This document shows, in pieces, positions 1 to 7,521 of a stretch of DNA of 10,158 nucleotides. The DNA comes from an uncultured Bacillota bacterium. GTDB taxonomy: Bacteria > Bacillota > JAAYKD01. Position 1 is the stretch's first letter. Every line of letters begins with the position of its first letter. Position numbers and translations under genes: made by a program. Below the pieces are notes generated by a model. It worked only from the letters and a program-made list of their open reading frames with translations, was not told the origin of the DNA and did not search any database. The stretch covers positions 1 through 10,158 of the forward strand of contig CALCNS010000301.1 in the NCBI GenBank assembly GCA_937897315.1, read 5' to 3'.

Positions 1-1010
1 CGATCCGCTATTATGGTTGCCCTGCCGAAGAAAATGCGGGCGGTAAAGCCTTCTTAGTTCGAGACGGAGTATTTGCTGACTGCGACATTGCCTTAACATG
101 GCATCCCGGAACAGTGAATTCTGTCACTCCATCGGGCTCTTTAGCGAATTTCCGTGTGTTCTACACCTTCCATGGAACTTCTTCTCATGCGGCTGGTGCT
201 CCTCATTTAGGTCGCAGTGCTCTAGATGCAGTAGAGATTATGGATGTTGGTGTGAACTACATGCGTGAGCACATGATTGATGAAGCAAGGATTCATTACG
301 CCATTATCAATACAGGTGGTACTGCTCCCAATGTGGTGCAAGCCGAAGCTCAGGTACTGTATGCAATTCGTGCTCCGAAAGTCACACAGGTTATGGACCT
401 ATTCAAACGGGTCAGCAATTGTGCACGAGGGGCTGCCCTCATCACTGAAACCAATGTCGACATTCGCCAAGTTGCGGCATATTCGGATTACATTGCCAAC
501 GATGTCATCGGAAGCCGTCTGAAAGAAAACATGCAAGCTTTCTTGCCCATCGGATATACCGAAGAAGAAATGGAATACGCAAAAGGATTTCAAAATGTCA
601 TTACCGAGCTTGATCGAGAGAACCTTAAGCGAGAAGCAAAGCGCTTGGCTGGAAAGAATGCCGCTAAAATCTTAGAGACCCCATTATTCGATTTCTTAAT
701 GGATGGAATTCCCAGCAGAGGGTCTACTGATGTGGGTGATGTCAGTTGGGTTGTTCCCACCGGACAATTCAGTGCAGTCACTTGGGCTGCCGGTACTCCT
801 GGTCATGCTTGGCAAGTGGTTGCTCAAGGAAAAGGTCCGGTTGCCCATAAGGGTATGTTGTTTGCAGCAAAAGTCATGGCAGCAACTGCTTATGATTTTT
901 TGACCAATCCAGAATTAGTCGTCAAGGCCAAAGCTTCCTGGTTGGAAGAATTAGATGGAGAAACCTACCCCAATGCGTTGCCAAAAGATGCAAAACCGGA
1001 AATCTGGTAA
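1..1010 (+). CDS. abgB: AbgB-like M20 family amidohydrolase, 3' part (5' end outside window)
   Basis: The reading frame is open from base 3 to a TAA at 1008-1010, giving 335 residues with no start in the window. The GTG at 114 is only an internal codon, because the frame and the family similarity run on upstream of it. Seen: the M20 metallopeptidase signature GCPAEEN at visible residues 5-11, whose paired Glu are the expected general base and metal ligand, then PHLGRSALDA, NTGGTAPNVVQA, STDVGDVSW, GTPGHAWQ and AHKGML. These blocks match from memory the B subunit of p-aminobenzoyl-glutamate hydrolase (E. coli AbgB, about 480 residues), so roughly 145 N-terminal residues are missing. Family role: a cytoplasmic metal-dependent amidase that splits p-aminobenzoyl-glutamate or similar N-acyl amino acids. 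The true substrate here is unknown. It converges with selC and shares its terminator, and has no evident link to glycine reduction. Confidence 0.88.
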   Translation, partial: IRYYGCPAEENAGGKAFLVRDGVFADCDIALTWHPGTVNSVTPSGSLANFRVFYTFHGTSSHAAGAPHLGRSALDAVEIMDVGVNYMREHMIDEARIHYAIINTGGTAPNVVQAEAQVLYAIRAPKVTQVMDLFKRVSNCARGAALITETNVDIRQVAAYSDYIANDVIGSRLKENMQAFLPIGYTEEEMEYAKGFQNVITELDRENLKREAKRLAGKNAAKILETPLFDFLMDGIPSRGSTDVGDVSWVVPTGQFSAVTWAAGTPGHAWQVVAQGKGPVAHKGMLFAAKVMAATAYDFLTNPELVVKAKASWLEELDGETYPNALPKDAKPEIW

Positions 1011-1022
1011 ACAAATCATAAT

Positions 1023-1065
1023 AAGACAACGGAAGATGTCCATAAGGGCAACTTCCGTTGTTTTG
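1023..1065. terminator. Strong, probably bidirectional rho-independent terminator
   Basis: Arms 1026-1035 (ACAACGGAAG) and 1052-1061 (CTTCCGTTGT) pair perfectly over 10 bp. The stem extends outward by three further pairs and inward, past one A-A mismatch, by five more (1037-1041 with 1046-1050) closing on an ATAA loop. On the + strand it is followed by TTTTGTT and lies 12 bases after the AbgB stop codon. On the - strand it is followed by a T-rich tail (TCTTATTAT) and lies about 13 bases past the CCA end of selC. It therefore probably ends both convergent transcripts. The stretch 1066-1077 holds nothing else apart from a small A/T palindrome around 1060-1076. Confidence 0.85.
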
Positions 1066-1077
1066 TTAAAACAATGT

Positions 1078-1174
1078 TGGCGGGAGTATGTGGGAATCGA
1101 ACCCACCTTGGAACGTATTAGGCCCCAAACTCGGTTTTGAAGACCGGTAGGCACACCAGAACCTAGCTACCCCC
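1078..1174 (-). tRNA. selC: Selenocysteine tRNA, anticodon UCA
   Basis: A 97-nt tRNA with encoded CCA (1080-1078). Read 5' to 3': acceptor GGGGGTAG pairs with ATACTCCC over 7 of 8 positions, including one G-U, with a G-A mismatch at the eighth. A D stem of at least 5 bp follows. The anticodon loop is CTTCAAA with anticodon TCA at 1140-1138, which reads UGA. A long extra arm has a 7-bp stem, TTGGGGC with GTTCCAA, around a 7-nt loop. The T arm is GTGGG-TTCGATT-CCCAC, followed by discriminator G. The UCA anticodon, long extra arm, long D stem and near 8+5 acceptor/T stack are the marks of bacterial tRNA-Sec. It is charged with serine by SerRS, converted by SelA and carried to the ribosome by SelB; both genes lie just upstream on the same strand. 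Confidence 0.97.
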
Positions 1175-1182
1175 ATGCGTGG

Positions 1183-1211
1183 ATTATATCAAAGATTGCT
1201 CTAAAGTGCAA
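1183..1211 (-). promoter_or_regulatory. Sigma-70-type promoter of selC
   Basis: On the - strand, TTGCAC (1211-1206) and a perfect TATAAT (1188-1183) are separated by exactly 17 bases. A start about 7 bases past the -10 box would fall near 1176, only one to three bases before the first tRNA base at 1174. So selC probably has its own promoter in the selB-selC gap and an almost leaderless primary transcript. The rest of the gap (1212-1250) shows no clear terminator after selB, so some read-through from selB is possible. Confidence 0.7.
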
Positions 1212-1250
1212 GGTCGACATTTGTTACATTGGCCTTCTTTATGAAGTACC

Positions 1251-3161
1251 TTACACTTTTTTTCGTAAGATTCTTTTCTCTCCTTGTCTTTGAGTAATCT
1301 TCTGACCATCAAAATACTCCATGAGAACAAGGGCATATTTCCTGCTTGACTGAATCAAATCACGAAACTCTCCCAAACTAATCTCCGTGTGATCGGTAAA
1401 CCACTGATACAGCATTTGTTCTGCTCGTTCCAATGCCAGTTTTGAATAATATACTTCTTCTGTTAGTCGAACTATGAACATTTCTTCTGTTAGTAACTCC
1501 AATACCGATAAAAAGTGTTTGTTTTTTGCAAATTCCGTAATTAGATCCGTTTTACCAGGAGGTTCAAACCCACTCTTTTCGAAGCGCTCTTTGAGCTGAT
1601 GATACAGCTGTGACTGCTCTGGATTCATTTGTATTGAAAATTCGGGCAAAGCAACCAAATTCGTTGTCGTTTTCAGTTTCTCATCCGTCTCCCAATGCAA
1701 CAACAATGAAGCAAAAAAGCGGCTATTGACTTGACTAAGAATGCGACTCCGTAATTCTTCTTTACTTATGCCCAAGCGCAATGGGTTTTTTCGGTGAAAT
1801 TGAGCAAGTGTCTCTTCCATTTTGGTCAGTATCTCTTGGAGGTACGCTGAAGAGACTAGTATTTCCTTACGATCGGCGGTCCAAGATACCGCTTGCTCTT
1901 TTTGCAATAAGTCTTCTATATAATCATCTGCATTGTCCATTTCGGAGTGACTCGCCAGAAATTCACTGCGACTGGGAAAGGTATAACTGATTTCATGCAA
2001 CATTTGCAACAAGCGATGTTCCGGAGAACCTTTTTCTAAAATTCTCAATGCTTCGATTTGTTGGGTTTTGAATCGGGTCTTTTTCTTAGGGTTGGTCTGT
2101 ATAACATGACCCCCTCCTAATGTAGTCATAGGTGAATAGTACCGCAAAATGAATAAATCACCTTCTGCTGCAGCGATGGGTTCTTCCAACCGCAATTGGA
2201 TGAGTCCGTTGGATCCGATTTCAATGCGATCTTCTTCCAATGGTACTACTCTACCCATTACTTCACTGGTCCCAATATACAAACGTACCCTTGTTCGGTG
2301 CTCAATGGGTCTAACCGCATCCGGCAAAACCTGTAAGCGTGCATCCAACATCATAGTGGTTTGTAAGGATCCAGGCTTACTGAGGACATGACCCCGTTCT
2401 AAATCACTCACATCCAACCCAGAAAGATTCACAGCTACTCTTTGCCCAGCAAATGCTTTATCCACCTTTTGTCCATGAACTTGTAAGGATCGGATGCGGG
2501 TTTCCATGCTCCCCGGCATCACTTCCATTTTTTCTCCAACTTGTAAGCTGCCACTGATCAACGTACCGGTCACCACGGTACCAAACCCGGAGACCGTAAA
2601 CACCCTATCAATCGGCAATCGGGCTGCGCCAAAACTGTCTTTGGCTGCTACTTCTTCTGTAATTCGGTCAATCTCTAGGGTTAAAGCATCCAATCCCATC
2701 CTACTTACAGCAGAAACAGGGATGATACAGGCATCTGCCAAAAATGTATGCGAAAGTTGATCGCGGATTTCCTCTTGCATAAAATCCAACCACTCCGCGT
2801 CGACCAAATCTGCTTTCGTTAAAGCGATAATCCCTTTTTTGACTTGCAACAAGGAAACGATATTCAAATGTTCACGGGTTTGAGGCATAATACCCTCATC
2901 CGCAGCGATGACCAAAATGACGACATCAAGACCGCCCACTCCTGCCAACATATTCTTGATAAATCGCTCATGGCCGGGTACATCGATGAGTCCGGCTCTT
3001 CTTCCACTGGGTAAATCAAAATAAGCAAAGCCAATCTCAATGGAGATCCCACGTTGCTGTTCTTCTTTCAGTCGATCGGTTTCGATTTGGGTCAGGGCTC
3101 TAATCAAGGTCGTTTTTCCATGATCCACATGACCAGCTGTCCCGACAATGACGTGTTTCAT
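1251..3161 (-). CDS. selB: Selenocysteine-specific elongation factor SelB
   Basis: 636 residues, close to family length (about 610-640). SelB is a cytoplasmic GTPase that replaces EF-Tu for Sec-tRNA and binds the SECIS hairpin in mRNA, delivering selenocysteine at UGA codons. Seen: P-loop GHVDHGKT at residues 10-17, switch II DVPGH at 60-64, TKAD at 115-118 (the SelB variant of NKxD) and SAVS at 150-153. Beta-barrel domains of translation-factor type follow to about residue 360 (GFGTVVTG at 192-199, then [12 protein letters not shown]). The last 270 or so residues should be the four winged-helix repeats that hold SECIS RNA. The ATG at 3161 lies 7 bases after the selA stop; its weak ribosome binding site AGGTG (3170-3166) overlaps that stop, which suggests translational coupling to selA. 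Its clients GrdA and GrdB are encoded just upstream. Confidence 0.97.
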   Translation of the reverse strand: MKHVIVGTAGHVDHGKTTLIRALTQIETDRLKEEQQRGISIEIGFAYFDLPSGRRAGLIDVPGHERFIKNMLAGVGGLDVVILVIAADEGIMPQTREHLNIVSLLQVKKGIIALTKADLVDAEWLDFMQEEIRDQLSHTFLADACIIPVSAVSRMGLDALTLEIDRITEEVAAKDSFGAARLPIDRVFTVSGFGTVVTGTLISGSLQVGEKMEVMPGSMETRIRSLQVHGQKVDKAFAGQRVAVNLSGLDVSDLERGHVLSKPGSLQTTMMLDARLQVLPDAVRPIEHRTRVRLYIGTSEVMGRVVPLEEDRIEIGSNGLIQLRLEEPIAAAEGDLFILRYYSPMTTLGGGHVIQTNPKKKTRFKTQQIEALRILEKGSPEHRLLQMLHEISYTFPSRSEFLASHSEMDNADDYIEDLLQKEQAVSWTADRKEILVSSAYLQEILTKMEETLAQFHRKNPLRLGISKEELRSRILSQVNSRFFASLLLHWETDEKLKTTTNLVALPEFSIQMNPEQSQLYHQLKERFEKSGFEPPGKTDLITEFAKNKHFLSVLELLTEEMFIVRLTEEVYYSKLALERAEQMLYQWFTDHTEISLGEFRDLIQSSRKYALVLMEYFDGQKITQRQGEKRILRKKV

Positions 3162-3168
3162 GTTACAC

Positions 3169-4587
3169 CTACTTTACTTGCAAAACTTCCACGAGCCCAT
3201 CTGCTACGCGAATCATTTCATCTTCTTGAATGGTTCTTAAGTCCAGTAAATACTGATCTTTCGCAATTCTACCAAAAATTGGTGGATCGTAGCGCCGCAT
3301 CGCTTCATCCAATTGATTGACGCTCATATGTTTGGGCATGACTGCTAATGCCACACTGGGGATTTCCGCTAAAGGCATCGATCCTCCCCCGACAGCTGAG
3401 TACACCTCTTTCATCTGACAAACTGCAACTGGGCCCATGCGCATACTCACGTCCATCCATAAGCGGTCTGCTTTCTGCCGGATGATATCGATGCTTTCCG
3501 TCATCATCCTTAGCACAGGGATCTCCTGCAGGGCTTTCTTTTCATCTAGATACAGTCGTAAAGTTGCTTCTAATGCAGCTAAGGTCATCTTATCAATGCG
3601 AAGTGCACGGTTCAAAGGGTGTCTTTTCATGGTTGTGATATACTCTTTTTTACCCAATATGATTCCCGCTTGTGGCCCGCCCAGTAATTTATCGCCACTA
3701 ATGGTTACCACGTCGATGCCTGCCGCCAGACTACTTTGAACAGTTGGTTCCGGTAGCCCATATGATGTTAAATCGATGAGTATACCACTCCCTAGGTCTT
3801 CCACCATAGGTAAGCCATATTGATGTGCTAAAGCAGCCAAATCATGATTTTCTACCTCGGCTGTAAATCCTATGATTCTGTAATTGGACGTATGGGCTTT
3901 GAGCAACATGGCTGTGTGCTCATTGATTGCCTTTTCATAATCTGACAGATGCGTTTTATTGGTGGAACCGACTTCAACCAATTTACATCCACTTTGCTCC
4001 ATGACTTCGGGAATTCGGAAAGACCCTCCGATCTCAACCAATTGCCCACGAGAAACCACGACTTCTTTCCCTGCTCCTAACGCTGCCAATACCAACAAGA
4101 CGGCAGCAGCGTTATTGTTCACGACCATGGCATCTTCTGCACCGGTCAATTGACACAGTAAGCCACTGACATGATCGTATCTCGAACCGCGTTCGCCGGA
4201 TTCTTCGTCGATTTCCAAATTCGAGTATCGTCTTGCCACTTCCATGACCCTTTTGCTCGCCGAAACAGAAAGCAAGGCCCGACCTAAATTGGTATGTAAA
4301 ATCGTGCCGGTGCCATTGATGACCCCGTGCAAATGAGGCTTCATACTCGCCTTCGTTTGACGTATAATATTTTGAATCAATTCGTCCCTGTTAATCGTCT
4401 CTTCGGGAAACCAATCGGTCGCCTGTGATAATATTTGCCGACGGGTTTTAGCTAGGACCGTTCGAACAGCATCCACTACGACCTGGTGCGAGTGCTCCTC
4501 GATCAGTTCTTGTATGGGTTTGGTTTTCAGAAGTACCTCCACTTGAGGAATACCTGCCAAAATCTCTTGCTTACTCTTTAATCCCAT
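3169..4587 (-). CDS. selA: L-seryl-tRNA(Sec) selenium transferase SelA
   Basis: 472 residues from the ATG at 4587. SelA is a PLP-dependent cytoplasmic enzyme that turns Ser-tRNA-Sec into Sec-tRNA-Sec with selenophosphate as donor. Seen: GVINGTGTILHTNLGRA near the N terminus, NNNAAAVLL, GSTNKTH, EDLGSG and the PLP-lysine motif SGDKLLGGPQAG, with Lys300 as the expected Schiff-base residue. This is the fold-type I signature of SelA, at normal length (about 460-475). Start choice: an ATG at 4596 would add three residues but sits directly on the AAAAAGGA ribosome binding site (4603-4596), leaving no spacing. The ATG at 4587 has an 8-base spacer and is preferred. selB follows after 7 bases, forming a selA-selB operon. 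It begins about 70 bases past the grdD terminator, with no convincing promoter of its own. Confidence 0.96.
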   Translation of the reverse strand: MGLKSKQEILAGIPQVEVLLKTKPIQELIEEHSHQVVVDAVRTVLAKTRRQILSQATDWFPEETINRDELIQNIIRQTKASMKPHLHGVINGTGTILHTNLGRALLSVSASKRVMEVARRYSNLEIDEESGERGSRYDHVSGLLCQLTGAEDAMVVNNNAAAVLLVLAALGAGKEVVVSRGQLVEIGGSFRIPEVMEQSGCKLVEVGSTNKTHLSDYEKAINEHTAMLLKAHTSNYRIIGFTAEVENHDLAALAHQYGLPMVEDLGSGILIDLTSYGLPEPTVQSSLAAGIDVVTISGDKLLGGPQAGIILGKKEYITTMKRHPLNRALRIDKMTLAALEATLRLYLDEKKALQEIPVLRMMTESIDIIRQKADRLWMDVSMRMGPVAVCQMKEVYSAVGGGSMPLAEIPSVALAVMPKHMSVNQLDEAMRRYDPPIFGRIAKDQYLLDLRTIQEDEMIRVADGLVEVLQVK

Positions 4588-4653
4588 GCTGTTCATCCTT
4601 TTTGATATATTTTACTAGGTTCATTTCGCTATCGTTCACCGAAATACCTGCCT

Positions 4654-4687
4654 AAAAAAGAACCTCTTCCAGAACGGAAGAGGTTCT
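4654..4687 (-). terminator. Rho-independent terminator of the grd operon
   Basis: A perfect 12-bp stem, AGAACCTCTTCC with GGAAGAGGTTCT (arms 4659-4670 and 4676-4687), has a 5-base loop. On the - strand it is followed by a run of T (4658-4654). It starts 8 bases after the grdD stop codon, so it closes the grdE-A-B-C-D transcript. A-rich sequence on the other flank makes it T-tailed on the + strand too, but no + strand gene approaches it. Confidence 0.92.
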
Positions 4688-4695
4688 AAAAAAGG

Positions 4696-5850
4696 TTAGA
4701 AGTAATTTGCTTTACGTAGGGCTTCAATCGCCTTTTCGTGATCTGCCGGATCCACCAATACAACAGGACCCACACAACCCATACCCGTCTCAGCATAAAT
4801 ACCGATTTTCCATAGCACTTTGGTTGCGTCTTCCAGTTGTAAAATGTCTATACCGGTAATCTCCTCGGTGACCACTTTTTTAGGTGGCGCTTGAACTTCT
4901 TCCGGTTGAGCTGCAGCGGCAGCTTTCTTTGCTTCTTCGAATAAGCTCTCCAGACCCGCCTTCTTGACTGCAGCAAATTCCTGAGCAGCGACTTGCCATA
5001 AATTACCTTTAGCAAGCTGTCCGGCATACACCAAGGCATTGGCGACGACCGGTGCTCCGGAAGCTCGAGACAAAATCAAGACGGTTCGCCCATAGTTCTC
5101 ACCAATTCCAGGACCATAACCATATCCATTGGCTTCATAGTCTCCCCCGGTTGTAAAGGAAGAGAACATCTTCATGAGCAGATTACCGGTCAATGTGTCG
5201 GTAACCATGATGTCAGGAGATCCCATCAGCAAGTCGTTCCCGCGCATCACCACTCCGCCATCGGCACGAGCAGAACTAGTCCAACGGAAGGAGTAGCCTT
5301 GTTCTTTTAGTTTGTTTAGAGCCCGTTCCACCTGACGTGATCCATCGACGTTCAAAATACCAACCGTCGGTTCTTGAATACCGATTGCTTTTGCCGTAAT
5401 AATGCCGTAAATCGCATTTCTTACCATGGCTTCTACACGTTCGGTTGCAGATGTTCCGGTTGTGGTTGCCAAAATCATTTCTTTTCCGCGGCCCGGGGTA
5501 ACGACTCGACCTACTGTTGAGACACCAATAGGGAAGCTATAATGCATGGTGACACAAGCTGAGATCACACCTGTGTCGAGTAATTCTTCCATTTTTTTGT
5601 ATTGATCGGCTTCTTCGCAAACGAATGTGGTCAGCCCGCTTTGATTCTCGGGACCAATCAAGCAAATTTGCAAATCCGGATTCTGTTTTTGTGCCAACAT
5701 TGCACCACGAATAATTTCGTCTGTACCATGTTCGCTACCGTAGACTGTGACGGCCACTTTTGTTTTTTGCCCAAATTGACCGGTTTCTAAGGCATCGGCT
5801 AATTCCAGAAAAACCTCACCGATCATGGCTTTCATATTTAGTTCAGCCAA
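4696..5850 (-). CDS. grdD: Glycine/sarcosine/betaine reductase protein C, GrdD subunit
   Basis: 384 residues from a TTG start. GrdD and GrdC form protein C, which releases the acetyl group from the GrdA carboxymethyl-selenoether as acetyl phosphate. GrdD resembles the phosphate acyltransferase PlsX. Seen: EVFLELADALETGQFG near the N terminus, VYGSEHGTDEIIRGA, GVSTVGRVVTPGRG, GILNVDGSRQVE and the C-terminal GMGCVGPVVLVD. From the TTG the cysteine in GMGC is residue 359, the same number as the acetyl-binding Cys359 reported for Eubacterium acidaminophilum GrdD (recalled from literature). Start choice: GGAGGTG (5863-5857) is followed by 6 bases and TTG (5850-5848), the same layout as grdC. The next ATG (5835) lies 21 bases from that site, too far. 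It is the last gene of the operon and begins 29 bases after the grdC stop. Confidence 0.95.
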   Translation of the reverse strand: MAELNMKAMIGEVFLELADALETGQFGQKTKVAVTVYGSEHGTDEIIRGAMLAQKQNPDLQICLIGPENQSGLTTFVCEEADQYKKMEELLDTGVISACVTMHYSFPIGVSTVGRVVTPGRGKEMILATTTGTSATERVEAMVRNAIYGIITAKAIGIQEPTVGILNVDGSRQVERALNKLKEQGYSFRWTSSARADGGVVMRGNDLLMGSPDIMVTDTLTGNLLMKMFSSFTTGGDYEANGYGYGPGIGENYGRTVLILSRASGAPVVANALVYAGQLAKGNLWQVAAQEFAAVKKAGLESLFEEAKKAAAAAQPEEVQAPPKKVVTEEITGIDILQLEDATKVLWKIGIYAETGMGCVGPVVLVDPADHEKAIEALRKANYF

Positions 5851-5856
5851 TGATTC

Positions 5857-5863
5857 CACCTCC
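5857..5863 (-). promoter_or_regulatory. grdD ribosome binding site deciding a TTG start
   Basis: GGAGGTG is followed by 6 bases and then TTG at 5850-5848. The grdC site has the same sequence and spacing before an ATG. This sets the grdD start at 5850. An upstream in-frame TTG at 5865 overlaps the site itself and cannot be used. Confidence 0.8.
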
Positions 5864-5879
5864 AATACTAGAGTTAAGG

Positions 5880-7415
5880 TTATTTGGATAAGCTGTTCGC
5901 AAATTCGCGCATTGCTTCGGCAATCATGCCACGGACTTCTGCTTTGTCAATGCCTTTATTGGAGTCCACTTTGCCGTTATTGGCTTCAATCACAAAGGAA
6001 ACGCCATCGAACAAGTTGGTTAGGCGAGCCAAGAACAGTGATCCCTTACCAATGATCATCGCATTTTTCAAGTTGCCTTCAAGCATCATATCTCTAGCGT
6101 GACCTAAGAAGGGTACACCAGATGGAATATGACCCTGTGTCGGTGCAAACCCTGGCATTCCGTGTTTGTCACCGAAGGTAGCAACATCATTCCGTTCCAG
6201 CATTTTTTTCATAACGGCTAAAGCTGCAATCATTTTGTAATTTGCCAATGGAACATCTCCAGCACCCGCCGGCACGGTCACATCGGGATTCTGCAATTCA
6301 GCAGCATACATTTCAATTTCGGGAATGGTTAATCCCGCACGCACCAACGGATCTAGAACCAACGCTTGCATGACGGCTTGCGGTGCGGAGCCGGAACCAA
6401 TGACATGACGCCCAACGATATCGGTGCGAATCACAGGATTCACTCCATCGTTTTCGCCAATATGGAAGGCAAATGCACCCAAGGTATCTTCCAATAGCGG
6501 CATGTCTTTTTTGACATGATCGCGACCGTTCATACCCAATTTTGCGGTGGCACCACCGGCCACGACGACCACGTTTTTATAAACACCTGCTTGAACCAAA
6601 GCTGCAGCAGCCACCATGGTATGAGCGGGACCTGCACAGAAACCACGCATATCGGCTCCAGTAGCATTAACGGCTCCGACCATTTCTCCAATGGACTTAG
6701 CAAAATTACCACCACCACGTTGGTTCATATCGCCGCATGCCTCTTCAGAGCATTCCAAAATATAATCTACATCACGCACGTCCAGACCGGTTTTGGCGAT
6801 GAGGTTCTTAAATGCCAACGTTCCAGAAGCTTTTGCTACCAAGTTTTCGGTCATAATATGTGCTGTCAAAGAGACATCACTCTCATGTGCACGTTTCACG
6901 CATCCGGCTACTCGATCACCAAGCATTAATGGCTCTGCATGAAATTCATTGATTTGCTTTGCAACTTCAGCAGCTGGGGTCGGTTTACCAAGACGCTTTA
7001 AGTCTCCCTCATTCATGAGTGGATGAAGTGCCAGTTTTGTGCTGATTTCGGCATGGAAACTCTCTTCCAGCAAAACCAAATCGAAGGAATCGACGATTTT
7101 AATCATGCCAATGAACTCATCTTCCGGCATAATTTCACCGTATTTACCATCACGGGAAGCATTTGTCATGGGATGTTGCCACCAAGGCATCGGCATTGTT
7201 CTCAATAAATCTGGCCTTTGGTTGCCGATGAAAACTTGATTGGGTGCATAGTTCACACACTCCTCGTAAGAACGAAGGTGATTAGGTACTTGTTTCAAAT
7301 ACTCAGAGTTCGGATTCGACATGCGTTCAACGGTCTGTGTGGTTCCCATATGAACCAACAGAGACGGTGTATAAATGAGTGCGTATGCCGTTCCTTTGAT
7401 AACAGGGAATGCCAT
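5880..7415 (-). CDS. grdC: Glycine/sarcosine/betaine reductase protein C, GrdC subunit
   Basis: 511 residues, the usual GrdC length. GrdC is the beta subunit of protein C and resembles beta-ketoacyl-ACP synthase III/thiolase-fold enzymes. With GrdD it converts the Se-carboxymethyl group on GrdA to acetyl phosphate. Seen: N terminus MAFPVIKGTAYALIYTPSL, PMPWWQHPMTNASRDGKYGE around residues 75-95, LECSEEACGD at 220-229, GFCAGPAH at 258-265 with Cys260 in the position expected of an acyl-binding cysteine (inferred), then VVVVAGGATAKLGMNGRDH, and IPSGVPFLGHARD near the C terminus. Start choice: an in-frame ATG at 7490 would add 25 residues with no family resemblance, encoded in the folded spacer. 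The ATG at 7415 has GGAGGTG (7428-7422) 6 bases upstream and is clearly correct. Confidence 0.96.
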   Translation of the reverse strand: MAFPVIKGTAYALIYTPSLLVHMGTTQTVERMSNPNSEYLKQVPNHLRSYEECVNYAPNQVFIGNQRPDLLRTMPMPWWQHPMTNASRDGKYGEIMPEDEFIGMIKIVDSFDLVLLEESFHAEISTKLALHPLMNEGDLKRLGKPTPAAEVAKQINEFHAEPLMLGDRVAGCVKRAHESDVSLTAHIMTENLVAKASGTLAFKNLIAKTGLDVRDVDYILECSEEACGDMNQRGGGNFAKSIGEMVGAVNATGADMRGFCAGPAHTMVAAAALVQAGVYKNVVVVAGGATAKLGMNGRDHVKKDMPLLEDTLGAFAFHIGENDGVNPVIRTDIVGRHVIGSGSAPQAVMQALVLDPLVRAGLTIPEIEMYAAELQNPDVTVPAGAGDVPLANYKMIAALAVMKKMLERNDVATFGDKHGMPGFAPTQGHIPSGVPFLGHARDMMLEGNLKNAMIIGKGSLFLARLTNLFDGVSFVIEANNGKVDSNKGIDKAEVRGMIAEAMREFANSLSK

Positions 7416-7421
7416 AGGAAA

Positions 7422-7428
7422 CACCTCC
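7422..7428 (-). promoter_or_regulatory. grdC ribosome binding site
   Basis: GGAGGTG with a 6-base spacer before ATG at 7415. It settles the grdC start against the longer frame beginning at 7490. It lies 21 bases past the end of the folded spacer element, so it would be accessible when that element is folded. Confidence 0.85.
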
Positions 7429-7448
7429 AAAGTGTTTATGATAATAAG

Positions 7449-7513
7449 AGCCCCAAACCTGGTGTCGAAGTTGCGACATGAGAGCCTCAAGGCTCCGGCT
7501 CAGGCTTGGGGCC
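7449..7513 (-). ncRNA. Structured grdB-grdC intergenic RNA element, three-way-junction-like
   Basis: The 106-base spacer (7416-7521) can fold into one closed unit on the - strand. An outer stem pairs GCCCCAAGCCTG (7512-7501) with CAGGTTTGGGGC (7461-7450): 12 bp with one G-U, plus a closing G-U at 7513/7449. Inside are two hairpins: GAGCC-TTGA-GGCTC (7495-7482) and TGTCG-CAACTT-CGACA (7478-7463). A second GAGCC copy (7501-7497) could compete for GGCTC. The sequence after the outer stem (TCTTATTAT) is only mildly T-rich, so termination would be partial at best. Possible roles are a 3' stabiliser for the grdEAB message, a processing site, an attenuator or a regulatory RNA. No known riboswitch class was recognised. 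Confidence 0.6.
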
Positions 7514-7521
7514 ACATGACA

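Noticed and set aside
1060..1076. A/T palindrome TTGTTTT...AAAACAA next to the selC end as a separate element
   Set aside because: It is short, A/T only, and overlaps the tail of the strong terminator. It is probably part of that terminator's flank.
1078..1174. selC as an integration site for a mobile element
   Set aside because: tRNA-Sec genes are known integration targets, but no integrase, direct repeat of the tRNA 3' end or shift in composition is visible.
4609..4614. TAAAAT as a -10 box for selA
   Set aside because: It would start transcription inside the selA ribosome binding site (4603-4596), and there is no -35 box at 16-18 bases.
6516..6929. A 137-residue + strand frame inside grdC
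   Set aside because: It is antisense to a highly conserved gene, rich in His, Thr and Cys, with no ribosome binding site or family resemblance. It is a shadow of grdC codons.
7416..7490. N-terminal extension of grdC from the ATG at 7490
   Set aside because: The extra 25 residues are encoded by the folded spacer and resemble nothing. The ATG at 7415 has an ideal ribosome binding site and gives the normal family length.
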